Positions 1 to 5,200 are shown, numbered from the stretch's first letter. The stretch is 5,200 nucleotides of DNA from an archaeon (GCA_024409165.1 JAKSUE010000112.1:1-5200), one strand, 5' to 3'. Notes: a model not told the origin generated them from the sequence alone. Program-made: numbers and translations.

Positions 1-44
1 AATTAAATTAAAAATAAGAATACTAAAAAATTTAAAATTAAATT

Positions 45-62
45 AAAAATAAAAATAAAAAA
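45..62 (-). terminator. U-rich terminator after the methyltransferase gene
   Basis: Read on the minus strand, three T-tracts of 5 to 6 bases separated by single A's begin 22 bases beyond the methyltransferase stop codon, and another T6 follows at 25-30. Archaeal RNA polymerase stops at such U-rich tracts without needing a hairpin. The whole spacer is AT-rich, so the exact stop point is uncertain. Confidence 0.5.
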
Positions 63-84
63 GACAAATAAATAATAAAAAGAA

Positions 85-735
85 TTATTTATGAGCTATA
101 ACACAAACCCAGTCAGTTCCTTGCTTTCTGAAAGATACTACATCTGAAAATCCTGCTTCTCTTAATGATCTATCCATAACATCTTCGCTATAAATTTTCA
201 TATCTAATAATTCAACTAATTCTTTTTGTCTAGCATCGTTTTCATCTGGAACTGATTCATTACAAATAAAAATAATTCCATCATCTTTTAATACTCTGTG
301 AACTTCTTTTAAATCATTGATAAAATCTGGCCAAAAGTAAACTGTTTCAAATCCAGTTACAATATCAAAACTTTTATCATCAAAAGGTAAATCAGATACA
401 GAACCTTGAATAACTTCACAACGACCTTCATCAATAGCTACTTTATTTAAGTTAGTTGATTCTTCTACACTAATTTCAGAGTAATCAAGACCATAAACCA
501 TATCATCAGTCATTTTAAGGAATCTTTCAATATTAACTCCTCCACCACAACCAATATCTAATATAACATCATCATTAGCTATACTTAAATGACTAACACC
601 CCATTGAGCTAAGGTTTCATGGCTTTTATTCATCCTATTTAATAATTCACGACCTAATTCTCCTACTGGTTTACGTGCATTAATTAATAAATCATGATCT
701 TCTGTAATTATATATTTTCCATTATTTTCAGACAT
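85..735 (-). CDS. Class I SAM-dependent methyltransferase (UbiE/Methyltransf_11-like)
   Basis: A 216-residue soluble protein with the Rossmann-like SAM-binding fold, expected to move a methyl group from S-adenosylmethionine to an unknown small acceptor. Motif I is VILDIGCGGG (residues 57-66), which binds SAM. The acidic residue after strand 2 is Asp84 in VYGLDYS and would contact the ribose. The post-motif segment GSVSDLPFDDKSFDIV runs from 111 to 126, and LKEVHRVLKDDG (142-153) is the usual helix and turn before strand 5. The N-terminal stretch NRMNKSHETLAQWGVSHL (33-50) precedes the fold; I recall similar segments in uncharacterised methyltransferases of gut Firmicutes and gut methanogens, so horizontal sharing is possible but not shown here. 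There is no signal peptide or membrane segment. The ATG at 735 is preceded by a good ribosome binding site. The substrate cannot be named: UbiE itself acts on quinones, which methanogens lack. The fold call is firm and the role open. Confidence 0.93.
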   Translation of the reverse strand: MSENNGKYIITEDHDLLINARKPVGELGRELLNRMNKSHETLAQWGVSHLSIANDDVILDIGCGGGVNIERFLKMTDDMVYGLDYSEISVEESTNLNKVAIDEGRCEVIQGSVSDLPFDDKSFDIVTGFETVYFWPDFINDLKEVHRVLKDDGIIFICNESVPDENDARQKELVELLDMKIYSEDVMDRSLREAGFSDVVSFRKQGTDWVCVIAHK

Positions 736-738
736 TTT

Positions 739-744
739 ATCACC
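739..744 (-). promoter_or_regulatory. Ribosome binding site of the methyltransferase gene
   Basis: On the minus strand GGTGAT lies three bases before the ATG at 735. It pairs fully with the ATCACC of the archaeal 16S rRNA 3' end and fixes the chosen start. Confidence 0.8.
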
Positions 745-747
745 AAT

Positions 748-783
748 ACTAATTAATTTAGTTAATAATTAACTTATTTAAAA
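748..783 (-). promoter_or_regulatory. Putative promoter and overlapping palindromes of the methyltransferase gene
   Basis: On the minus strand TTTTAAATA (783-775) is a TATA-like box about 45 bases before the start codon, predicting a transcript start near 752 and a leader of about 17 nt. Two palindromes lie downstream of it: a 13-mer at 761-773 (six-base arms around a central A) and actaa/ttagt at 748-762 around the expected start point. Such a position would suit a repressor site. The TATA match is weak in this AT-rich spacer; another candidate lies near 850-857 (TTAATATATT on the minus strand). Confidence 0.35.
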
Positions 784-811
784 ATTAATTTATTTAATAA
801 TTAACTTATTT
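762..811. repeat. 18-bp direct repeat upstream of the methyltransferase gene
   Basis: The sequence ttaataattaacttattt occurs at 762-779 and again, without mismatch, at 794-811. The period is 32 bp, about three helical turns, so both copies face the same side of the DNA. The first copy carries most of a 13-bp perfect palindrome (761-773); the second has one mismatch in it (793-805). This could be a tandem operator, but the low sequence complexity makes a chance or slippage origin possible. Confidence 0.55.
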
Positions 812-985
812 TTTATTAATCTCAATTAGTAATAAAATTTATTTTAATAATATATTAACTTTTCTAAAAATTATAATTACTAAATTAAAATTTATAATTA
901 ATAATTATATGGAATAAATCAATATAATAAAGAAATAGGTCGAATATATTGAATAAATAGATTATGAGTATGTTGAATGAAGATA

Positions 986-1004
986 TGGAGATATTATTTC
1001 TCCA
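986..1004 (-). other. Stem-loop holding the stop codon of the small gene
   Basis: tggaga (986-991) and tctcca (999-1004) are perfect 6-bp arms around a 7-base loop, with three G-C pairs in otherwise AT-rich DNA. The TAA stop codon of the small gene (996-994) lies in the loop. No strong U-tract follows at once, so it is a poor intrinsic terminator; it might mark an RNA 3' end or affect stability. A weaker 8-bp inverted repeat follows at 919-926/945-952. Confidence 0.45.
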
Positions 1005-1218
1005 CATCAGATTCATCCAAAAATTGAGGTAAAGATTTACCTACCAATCTAAAATTCTGAAAAATAGTTAGTTCACATAACTCGAGGTCACAGATATCAG
1101 AATTTACAGATTGGTAGATAGTTTCAAAAACACCTAAAATATCTATATTTTCAATATTATTGTCAACATTAAAATTTTCATTATTAAAGTTATTTAGTTT
1201 ATCGCATATTTCAGACAT
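994..1218 (-). CDS. Small acidic Asn-rich protein of unknown function (74 aa)
   Basis: I do not recognise this protein. It has 74 residues, 11 of them Asn, mostly in the first 24 (NNFNNENFNVDNN), and 15 acidic against 4 basic residues, so it is strongly negative. Cysteines are at 5, 43 and 48; the last two sit in CDLELC, too widely spaced for a CxxC site. The N-terminal third looks disordered, while residues 27-67 alternate hydrophobic and polar residues and could form helices. There is no signal peptide or membrane segment. The case for a real gene is the nearly full-length ribosome binding site at the right distance and the leader similarity to the methyltransferase gene. It stands alone, 321 bases after the thermosome gene and 258 before the methyltransferase gene. 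It could also be the remnant of a longer gene, but no continuation is visible. Confidence 0.6.
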   Translation of the reverse strand: MSEICDKLNNFNNENFNVDNNIENIDILGVFETIYQSVNSDICDLELCELTIFQNFRLVGKSLPQFLDESDVEK

Positions 1219-1221
1219 TTA

Positions 1222-1230
1222 ATCACATCC
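1222..1230 (-). promoter_or_regulatory. Strong ribosome binding site of the small gene
   Basis: On the minus strand GGATGTGAT matches eight of nine bases of the archaeal consensus GGAGGTGAT and lies three bases before the ATG at 1218. By chance this is unlikely in a spacer this poor in G, and it is the best evidence that the small gene is translated. Confidence 0.72.
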
Positions 1231-1233
1231 ATT

Positions 1234-1270
1234 AACTAATTAATAGTTTGTTTTAAAGACTTATAATAAA
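1234..1270 (-). promoter_or_regulatory. Putative promoter with start-site palindrome for the small gene
   Basis: On the minus strand TTTATTATAA (1270-1261) is a TATA-like box that would place the transcript start near 1240 and leave a leader of about 22 nt. Across that point lies the imperfect palindrome aactaattaatagtt (1234-1248), with perfect 5-base arms. The geometry resembles that seen at the methyltransferase gene. No clear BRE is visible upstream of the box. Confidence 0.35.
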
Positions 1271-1470
1271 AAAGAAAGAGCGTTTGAAAACTAATATTAA
1301 AATAAAAAGTTAAATTTAATTTAAATAAAAATTAAAGTAAAATATTTAAGTTATATTGAAAAATATATAATAAAAATAATTTAATTAAATAAAAAAAGTA
1401 GATTAAATTTTAAATATAATGAAAATAATTAACAGAATACAAAAATGAGTAATAAATTAATAAAATGAAT
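1271..1470. other. AT-rich spacer with no supported gene
   Basis: This stretch between the small gene's promoter and the thermosome terminator is nearly all A and T. It has no reading frame with a ribosome binding site on either strand, no tRNA-like fold and no clear repeat. On the minus strand TTATATATTTTTC near 1360-1372 could be a distal TATA box for the small gene, but nothing else supports it. Confidence 0.6.
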
Positions 1471-1508
1471 AAAAAAAAGACAGGTAAACAAAAGTCTAAC
1501 TGTCTTTT
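1471..1508 (-). terminator. Hairpin/U-tract terminator of the thermosome gene
   Basis: The arms aaaagacag (1475-1483) and ctgtctttt (1500-1508) are perfect 9-bp complements around a 16-base loop. On the minus-strand transcript the second arm runs into eight U's (1478-1471). This is the layout of a bacterial-type intrinsic terminator, 31 bases beyond the thermosome stop codon. Archaeal polymerase needs only the U-tract; the stem may protect the 3' end of an abundant mRNA. Confidence 0.8.
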
Positions 1509-1539
1509 AGATTCTTATGAAAAGTAAGTTAAATCAAAC

Positions 1540-3147
1540 TTACATCATAGGAGGCATACCGCCAGGCATTCCACCCATGTCTTCAGCACCGGTTTTGCTG
1601 GATGCAATTACATCGTCGATTCTTAAAATCATTTCAGCAGCTTCGGATGCGGATTGGATAGCTTGTTTTTTAACACGTTTAGGTTCGATTACTCCAGCTT
1701 CTTTCATGTCAGTAACTTCACCGTTAAATACATTTAATCCCATGTAAGCAGATTTTTCGTGTGCAGCTCTTAAATCAACTAAAGAGTCAATGCTGTCTAA
1801 ACCAGCGTTTTCAGCTAAGGTTTTAGGAACAATTTCTAAGGATTCTGCAAATGCAGTTACAGCTAATTGTTCTCTTCCACTGATAGATTCAGCATAGTCT
1901 TTGAGTTTTTTAGCCATAGCGATTTCAGGAGCTCCTCCACCAGCAACAACTTTACCATCTTCTACGGTAGCAGCAACTACACCAATAGCGTCATCAACAG
2001 CTCTGTCGATTTCATCTACGATGTGTTTGGTACTTCCTCTGATGAGTAAGGTTACAGCTTTAGGTTCTTGACATTGTTCTACAAAGATCATGTCTTCACC
2101 AGAGATTTTTTGTTGGGTTACAGAACCAGCAGTACCTAATTCTGCTTCAGTTAAATCATCTAAGTTAGACATTACAGTAGCACCAGTAGCTTTAGCTAAT
2201 TTTTCAATATCGGATTTTTTGACTCTTCTTACAGCCATAATTCCTTCTTTAGCTAAGTAGTGTTGTGCTAAGTCATCAATACCTTTTTGTGCGAATAAAA
2301 CATTTGCACCAGCATCTGCAACTTTAGCAACCATGTCTCTAACCATTTGTTCTTCTTGTTCAATGAATGCTTGCATTTGAGCAGGGTCAGTAATTCTGAT
2401 TTCTGCATCAACTTCAGTTTCTTTAACTTCTAAAGGAGAGTTAATTAAAGCAACTTTAGCATCTTTAACTTCAGCAGGCATACCTGGGTGTACTCTTTCT
2501 TTGTCTACAATTACACCTTGTACTAATTTGGATTCTTCAACAACAGCTCCATCTTTTTTCTCAATTTTAATGTGATCAGTATCAACATCATTACCGTCAG
2601 CAACTTGTTGTACAGCGTCAACAACTAAGTTTGCTAATGGTTCACGAGCAGCTTCAGATCCTTTACCAGTCATAGCAGTCATAGCTACTTTAACTAACAT
2701 TTCTCTGGAGATGTCTTCGATTGCGATTTCTTCTAATAATTCTTGAGCTTTAGCAGCAGCTTGTCTGTAACCTACAGCAATGATAGTAGGGTGAATGTCC
2801 ATATCTAATAATCCTTCAGCTTTTTTGAGTAATTCACCAGCAATAATAACTGCGGTAGTAGTTCCATCTCCTACTTCATCTTCTTGGGTTTTAGCTACTT
2901 CTACAAGCATTTTAGCTGCAGGGTGTTCAATATCCATTTCTTTTAAGATAGTTACACCGTCGTTGGTTACTACAATATCACCAAGTCCATCTACTAACAT
3001 TTTGTCCATTCCTTTAGGACCTAAAGTAGTTCTTACAGTTTCTGCTAATACTTTACCAGCTAAAATGTTGGTTCTTTGTGCGTCTCTACCGAGTAACCTG
3101 TTGGTTCCTTCTGGTAAGACGAAAATAGGTTGTCCACCTTGTGCCAT
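1540..3147 (-). CDS. thsA: Thermosome subunit (group II chaperonin, Hsp60/TCP-1 family)
   Basis: A 535-residue subunit of the cytosolic double-ring archaeal chaperonin, which folds proteins in a closed chamber using ATP. Family motifs appear in order: TLGPKGMDK (41-49) and VTNDGVTIL (60-68) bind nucleotide, GDGTTT (93-98) carries the conserved Asp94, and Asp386 in VDDAIGV is the expected second catalytic aspartate. GGGAPE (403-408) closes the ATP site. Residues about 248-273 (from AEIRITDP) form the helical protrusion that acts as a built-in lid. The tail GGMPGGMPPMM (525-535) is the flexible Gly/Met C terminus. Length is normal and no key residue is missing. I chose the ATG at 3147 because it gives the usual MAQGGQP start; a GTG three codons upstream is part of the ribosome binding site. 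GC content is visibly higher than in the neighbouring genes, as expected for a highly expressed gene. Methanogens often have two subunits; alpha rather than beta is my judgement from recalled Methanothermobacter sequence. Confidence 0.97.
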   Translation of the reverse strand: MAQGGQPIFVLPEGTNRLLGRDAQRTNILAGKVLAETVRTTLGPKGMDKMLVDGLGDIVVTNDGVTILKEMDIEHPAAKMLVEVAKTQEDEVGDGTTTAVIIAGELLKKAEGLLDMDIHPTIIAVGYRQAAAKAQELLEEIAIEDISREMLVKVAMTAMTGKGSEAAREPLANLVVDAVQQVADGNDVDTDHIKIEKKDGAVVEESKLVQGVIVDKERVHPGMPAEVKDAKVALINSPLEVKETEVDAEIRITDPAQMQAFIEQEEQMVRDMVAKVADAGANVLFAQKGIDDLAQHYLAKEGIMAVRRVKKSDIEKLAKATGATVMSNLDDLTEAELGTAGSVTQQKISGEDMIFVEQCQEPKAVTLLIRGSTKHIVDEIDRAVDDAIGVVAATVEDGKVVAGGGAPEIAMAKKLKDYAESISGREQLAVTAFAESLEIVPKTLAENAGLDSIDSLVDLRAAHEKSAYMGLNVFNGEVTDMKEAGVIEPKRVKKQAIQSASEAAEMILRIDDVIASSKTGAEDMGGMPGGMPPMM

Positions 3148-3153
3148 AATATA

Positions 3154-3160
3154 CACCTCA
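3154..3160 (-). promoter_or_regulatory. Ribosome binding site that decides the thermosome start
   Basis: On the minus strand TGAGGTG lies six bases before the ATG at 3147. It pairs fully with CACCTCA-type sequence at the 16S rRNA 3' end. The GTG inside it (3156-3154) is in frame with the gene but is the site itself, so it is not the start. Confidence 0.88.
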
Positions 3161-3247
3161 TTTTTTTAATAAATAATAATAGATAATAAATAAAATTCAA
3201 ATTACACTCATTAAATCACTTAAAACAATAAATAACAAGCATAATCA

Positions 3248-3293
3248 AGTTAAATCGCAACAATAACAATTTCAACCATACATCGATTTAACT
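3248..3293 (-). promoter_or_regulatory. 10-bp hairpin in the inferred thermosome mRNA leader
   Basis: agttaaatcg (3248-3257) and cgatttaact (3284-3293) are perfect complements around a 26-base loop. If transcription starts near 3315, the hairpin lies about 20 to 67 nt into a leader of about 165 nt and ends about 100 nt before the start codon. Both arms contain a C-G step in very AT-rich DNA. It could act as an RNA element for stability or temperature response, or as a DNA operator; nothing in the sequence decides between these. Confidence 0.5.
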
Positions 3294-3334
3294 ATATAAT
3301 AATATTTATTCTATAATAAGAATGGGTTTAAAAT

Positions 3335-3382
3335 AATATATAAATGTTTCGATTTATTTTAAAAAAATTACATTTATATATT
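3335..3382. repeat. 13-bp inverted repeat enclosing two opposed TATA boxes
   Basis: Arms 3335-3347 and 3370-3382 are perfect 13-bp complements around 22 bases. The left arm holds the thermosome TATA box on the minus strand and the right arm holds TTTATATA at 3373-3380 on the plus strand. It could be a site for a dimeric regulator covering the promoter, or a divergent promoter. The plus-strand box lacks a good BRE. Confidence 0.6.
3337..3351 (-). promoter_or_regulatory. BRE/TATA promoter of the thermosome gene
   Basis: On the minus strand CGAAACATTTATATA is close to the textbook archaeal promoter: a BRE of CGAAA (3351-3347), two bases, then TTTATATA (3344-3337). The expected transcript start is about 25 bases downstream, near 3315, which gives an unusually long leader of about 165 nt. 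It is the best promoter match in the window and fits a highly expressed chaperonin gene. A weaker TATATAG-type box at 3300-3293 could give a shorter leader. Confidence 0.75.
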
Positions 3383-3576
3383 TTAATACAAAATAATAAA
3401 AAAATCAACTATAAAAATAAAAATAAACTAAACAAAATACTATAAGAATACTTTAGTTACAATAATTTATTAAAATAGCATATTCCTTTAAGGTTTACAT
3501 AGGAAAAAATAACATATAATTTAATAAAATAAATAGCAAATACTAAAAAATAGGAAAAAGAAAAAATGAATAGAAT
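3383..3576. other. AT-rich spacer with no supported gene
   Basis: This part of the 500-base gap between the coiled-coil and thermosome genes has no convincing reading frame, ribosome binding site or RNA gene. The only structures noted are a small palindrome, ccttTaagg at 3485-3493, and a repeated taggaaaaa near 3500 and 3551. If the plus-strand TATA box at 3373-3380 were active, a plus-strand RNA would begin near 3405. Confidence 0.55.
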
Positions 3577-3599
3577 AAAAAAAGATAAAAAATAAAAAA
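3577..3599 (-). terminator. U-rich terminator of the coiled-coil gene
   Basis: On the minus strand three T-tracts of 6, 6 and 7 bases (3599-3594, 3592-3587, 3583-3577) follow the stop codon by about 48 bases, without a strong hairpin. This is the usual archaeal terminator type and separates this gene from the thermosome unit. Confidence 0.6.
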
Positions 3600-3647
3600 T
3601 TAAAGAATTAAAATTAATTAATTAAATATTATTATTCAATTTTAAAT

Positions 3648-5144
3648 TTATTCTTCAACTTCTAATTTTGTCCAGAAAGTTATGTCTTGATCATTAATTT
3701 CTCCTTTGACATAACCTTTTTTCTCTAAGCTTTTAAGAATATTTTTAATGTTATTGAAAGTAAGATTATCAAATGCAACACTATTAATATATTCTTTAAC
3801 AGCTAAAGTATCAGTTGGTTCCTCAGGGAGTAATTGATAAACTTGAGATTGAATAGAAGTTAAACCTTTTAATTGAGGAGCAGTGAGTTTATCATAAACT
3901 ACTTTAATCTTTTCTAACTCTTCAACTGAAGATTTATATTTTTCAAGTTCTTCTTTAAGATTGTCCACATCAGAATCTGGAACAGCAGAAGTGAGTTTAA
4001 TATTATTATCTTTAGCAAATTCTAAATCTTTTTTAATTTCATTAAGTTCTAATAAATAACTATCATCTTCGGAAATATCTGAAATGATATCATCATCAAG
4101 GGAAGACATTATAGGTTCTTTATCAGATAATTCTAATAATAAATCTTTAACTTCATTTAAACGTTGAATTTGAAGTTCTTTTTTGGATAATTCATTTTGA
4201 ACTACATTAAATTCATCTTTAGAGACATATTGATCTTTTAAAACACCAATTTGAACTTCTTTTTCTCTAATAGCTAAATCTTTATTATCAAGTTCTCTTT
4301 GAAGTGCAGCAAGACCATCTTTATTAACTAAATTAGTTTTTAAATCAGTGATTATATCTCTTTGACTATCTATTTTTAAATTAAGTTTGGAAATTTCAGC
4401 AGTTTTTTCTTCAAGGGAATTTAAAGCAATGGATAATTTAGCTTCATTACTTGCAACTTCAGTTTTATATTCAGCAAATTCTCTACGAATATTTAAAACT
4501 TTAGTCTCTGCTTCTTTTAAAGCTTCGTTAAGAGAATCGATTTCTTTTTGCTTATTTACATTTTCATTTAAAGCATTATTTAATTTAAGAGTAACCTCAT
4601 TTAATTCCATAGATTTAAAATTATTAAATTCATTATCTAAAGAATCTTTCATTTGAGATAATGAATTATTAACTTCTTTTAAATCAGCAACTTGAGTAGT
4701 TAATTCATTAATTTTAGCATTTTGATTATTGAAAGCTTCTTCTTTAGAAGATAATTCTTTTTCAGCATTAGCTAATTTCTCAGTAGCAGAAGTTAAACTT
4801 AATTCTAAATATTTAATTTTAGAATTTTTAGCACTAATAGCATCTTTACATTTATCTTTTAAAAGATCAATGTTATCATTATATTTGATTTTTAAGTTTT
4901 TAACTTCCTCATTAACAAATTTTAAATCATTAGCATGCTTATTTTTTAAATCAATGATTTCATTTTCTTTATTTTTTAAATCTTCATCAAATTTAGCTTT
5001 TAAATCATCAGTATTATCATTATTCTTTAAAGCTTCATTTTCAGTTTGTAATTTAGAAACTTCTAATTTAAGTTTATTAACTTCTAATAAAGATGACCTT
5101 ACCAATTTCTGAAGATTTTTAACATCACCATCATCTAATGTCAT
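3648..5144 (-). CDS. Long coiled-coil protein with C-terminal winged-helix-like domain
   Basis: I do not recognise a named family. The protein has 498 residues. Residues about 8-340 are a near-continuous coiled coil: rich in K, E, N and L, with heptad hydrophobics (for example L25, V29, L32, L39), no proline in residues 1-343 and very few glycines. An acidic break follows at 342-362 (SSLDDDIISDISEDD), then a second coil at about 363-418. The C-terminal 75 residues differ: possible helices at 430-439, 447-456 and 462-476 (recognition helix FNNIKNILKSLEKKG) and a hairpin at 477-494 ending ITFWTKL fit a winged helix. A 34-residue internal repeat (273-295 and 307-329) lies in the rod. There is no Walker A motif, so it is not itself an SMC/Rad50 ATPase, although automatic annotation may call it so. 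No signal peptide or membrane segment is seen, so it is probably cytosolic. A structural or chromosome-linked role is inference. It has its own promoter and terminator. Confidence 0.85.
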   Translation of the reverse strand: MTLDDGDVKNLQKLVRSSLLEVNKLKLEVSKLQTENEALKNNDNTDDLKAKFDEDLKNKENEIIDLKNKHANDLKFVNEEVKNLKIKYNDNIDLLKDKCKDAISAKNSKIKYLELSLTSATEKLANAEKELSSKEEAFNNQNAKINELTTQVADLKEVNNSLSQMKDSLDNEFNNFKSMELNEVTLKLNNALNENVNKQKEIDSLNEALKEAETKVLNIRREFAEYKTEVASNEAKLSIALNSLEEKTAEISKLNLKIDSQRDIITDLKTNLVNKDGLAALQRELDNKDLAIREKEVQIGVLKDQYVSKDEFNVVQNELSKKELQIQRLNEVKDLLLELSDKEPIMSSLDDDIISDISEDDSYLLELNEIKKDLEFAKDNNIKLTSAVPDSDVDNLKEELEKYKSSVEELEKIKVVYDKLTAPQLKGLTSIQSQVYQLLPEEPTDTLAVKEYINSVAFDNLTFNNIKNILKSLEKKGYVKGEINDQDITFWTKLEVEE

Positions 5145-5148
5145 TATT

Positions 5149-5154
5149 ATCCCT
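5149..5154 (-). promoter_or_regulatory. Weak ribosome binding site of the coiled-coil gene
   Basis: On the minus strand AGGGAT lies four bases before the ATG at 5144. It matches the archaeal consensus only in part, unlike the strong sites of the other three genes, so translation may be modest. No other in-frame start nearby is better. Confidence 0.45.
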
Positions 5155-5187
5155 TTAACTTAATTATTCATAAAATAGTTTATATTA

Positions 5188-5198
5188 ATATATATAAT
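5188..5198 (-). promoter_or_regulatory. Putative TATA box of the coiled-coil gene
   Basis: On the minus strand AATTATATATA (5198-5188) would start transcription near 5168, leaving a leader of about 24 nt. The expected BRE falls at the window edge and cannot be judged. Confidence 0.5.
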
Positions 5199-5200
5199 TT

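Noticed and set aside
919..952. 8-bp inverted repeat as terminator of the small gene
   Set aside because: tcaatata/tatattga has an 18-base loop and only one G-C pair per arm with no long U-tract, so it is within chance for this spacer.
1271..1470. CRISPR array or tandem repeats in the AT-rich spacers
   Set aside because: Similar A/T words recur often, but no repeat of CRISPR length with regular unique spacers is present in any spacer.
1465..1527. 20-codon plus-strand frame over the thermosome terminator
   Set aside because: It is made of terminator sequence, has no ribosome binding site, and is short enough to be chance.
3148..3156. Extended thermosome start at GTG (MYIMAQ...)
   Set aside because: That GTG is part of the ribosome binding site GAGGTG, and the family starts at MAQGGQP-like sequence.
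2795..3169. Plus-strand open frame of 124 codons opposite the thermosome gene
   Set aside because: It lies antisense to the highly conserved N-terminal half of the thermosome, has low-complexity Ser/Ile/Leu-rich content and no ribosome binding site. The same holds for the plus-strand frames at 1517-1747 and 1867-2049.
4387..5112. Two plus-strand open frames opposite the coiled-coil gene
   Set aside because: Their Ser/Phe/Leu-rich content is the reverse image of Glu/Lys/Asn-rich codons of the coiled coil. There is no ribosome binding site or promoter.
3648..5144. SMC/Rad50-type ATPase
   Set aside because: Coiled-coil composition invites this label, but there is no Walker A, Walker B or ABC signature at either end.

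Overview
The window looks like chromosomal DNA of a mesophilic methanogenic archaeon of the Methanobacteriales, most likely Methanobrevibacter or a close relative. The grounds are a group II chaperonin (thermosome) subunit very close to the Methanothermobacter/Methanobrevibacter type, archaeal BRE/TATA promoters, Shine-Dalgarno sites of the GGTGAT/GAGGTG kind, and extremely AT-rich spacers next to moderately AT-rich genes. The genus is inferred from recalled similarity, not from a search.

All four supported genes lie on the minus strand, so transcription runs from right to left. In that order they are: (1) 5144-3648, a 498-residue protein made of a very long coiled coil and a C-terminal winged-helix-like domain, which I do not recognise as a named family; (2) 3147-1540, the thermosome subunit, with a strong promoter, a leader of about 165 nt containing a hairpin, and a hairpin/U-tract terminator; (3) 1218-994, a 74-residue acidic, Asn-rich protein of unknown function with a strong ribosome binding site; (4) 735-85, a class I SAM-dependent methyltransferase. 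The spacers are about 500, 321 and 258 nt, each gene has its own plausible start signals, and U-rich or hairpin terminators follow three of them. This looks like four single-gene transcription units rather than one operon.

The most interesting points are these. The rod-plus-winged-helix protein has no proline in its first 343 residues. The regulatory zone above the thermosome gene has a 13-bp inverted repeat whose arms each carry a TATA box, and a 10-bp hairpin in the inferred 5' leader. The starts of the small gene and the methyltransferase gene share a palindrome, ribosome binding site and first codons, which suggests common control or common origin. I see no mobile element, CRISPR array, tRNA, rRNA or phage gene. 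The window does not show a clear new multi-gene system; the novelty lies in the coiled-coil protein and in the regulatory DNA.
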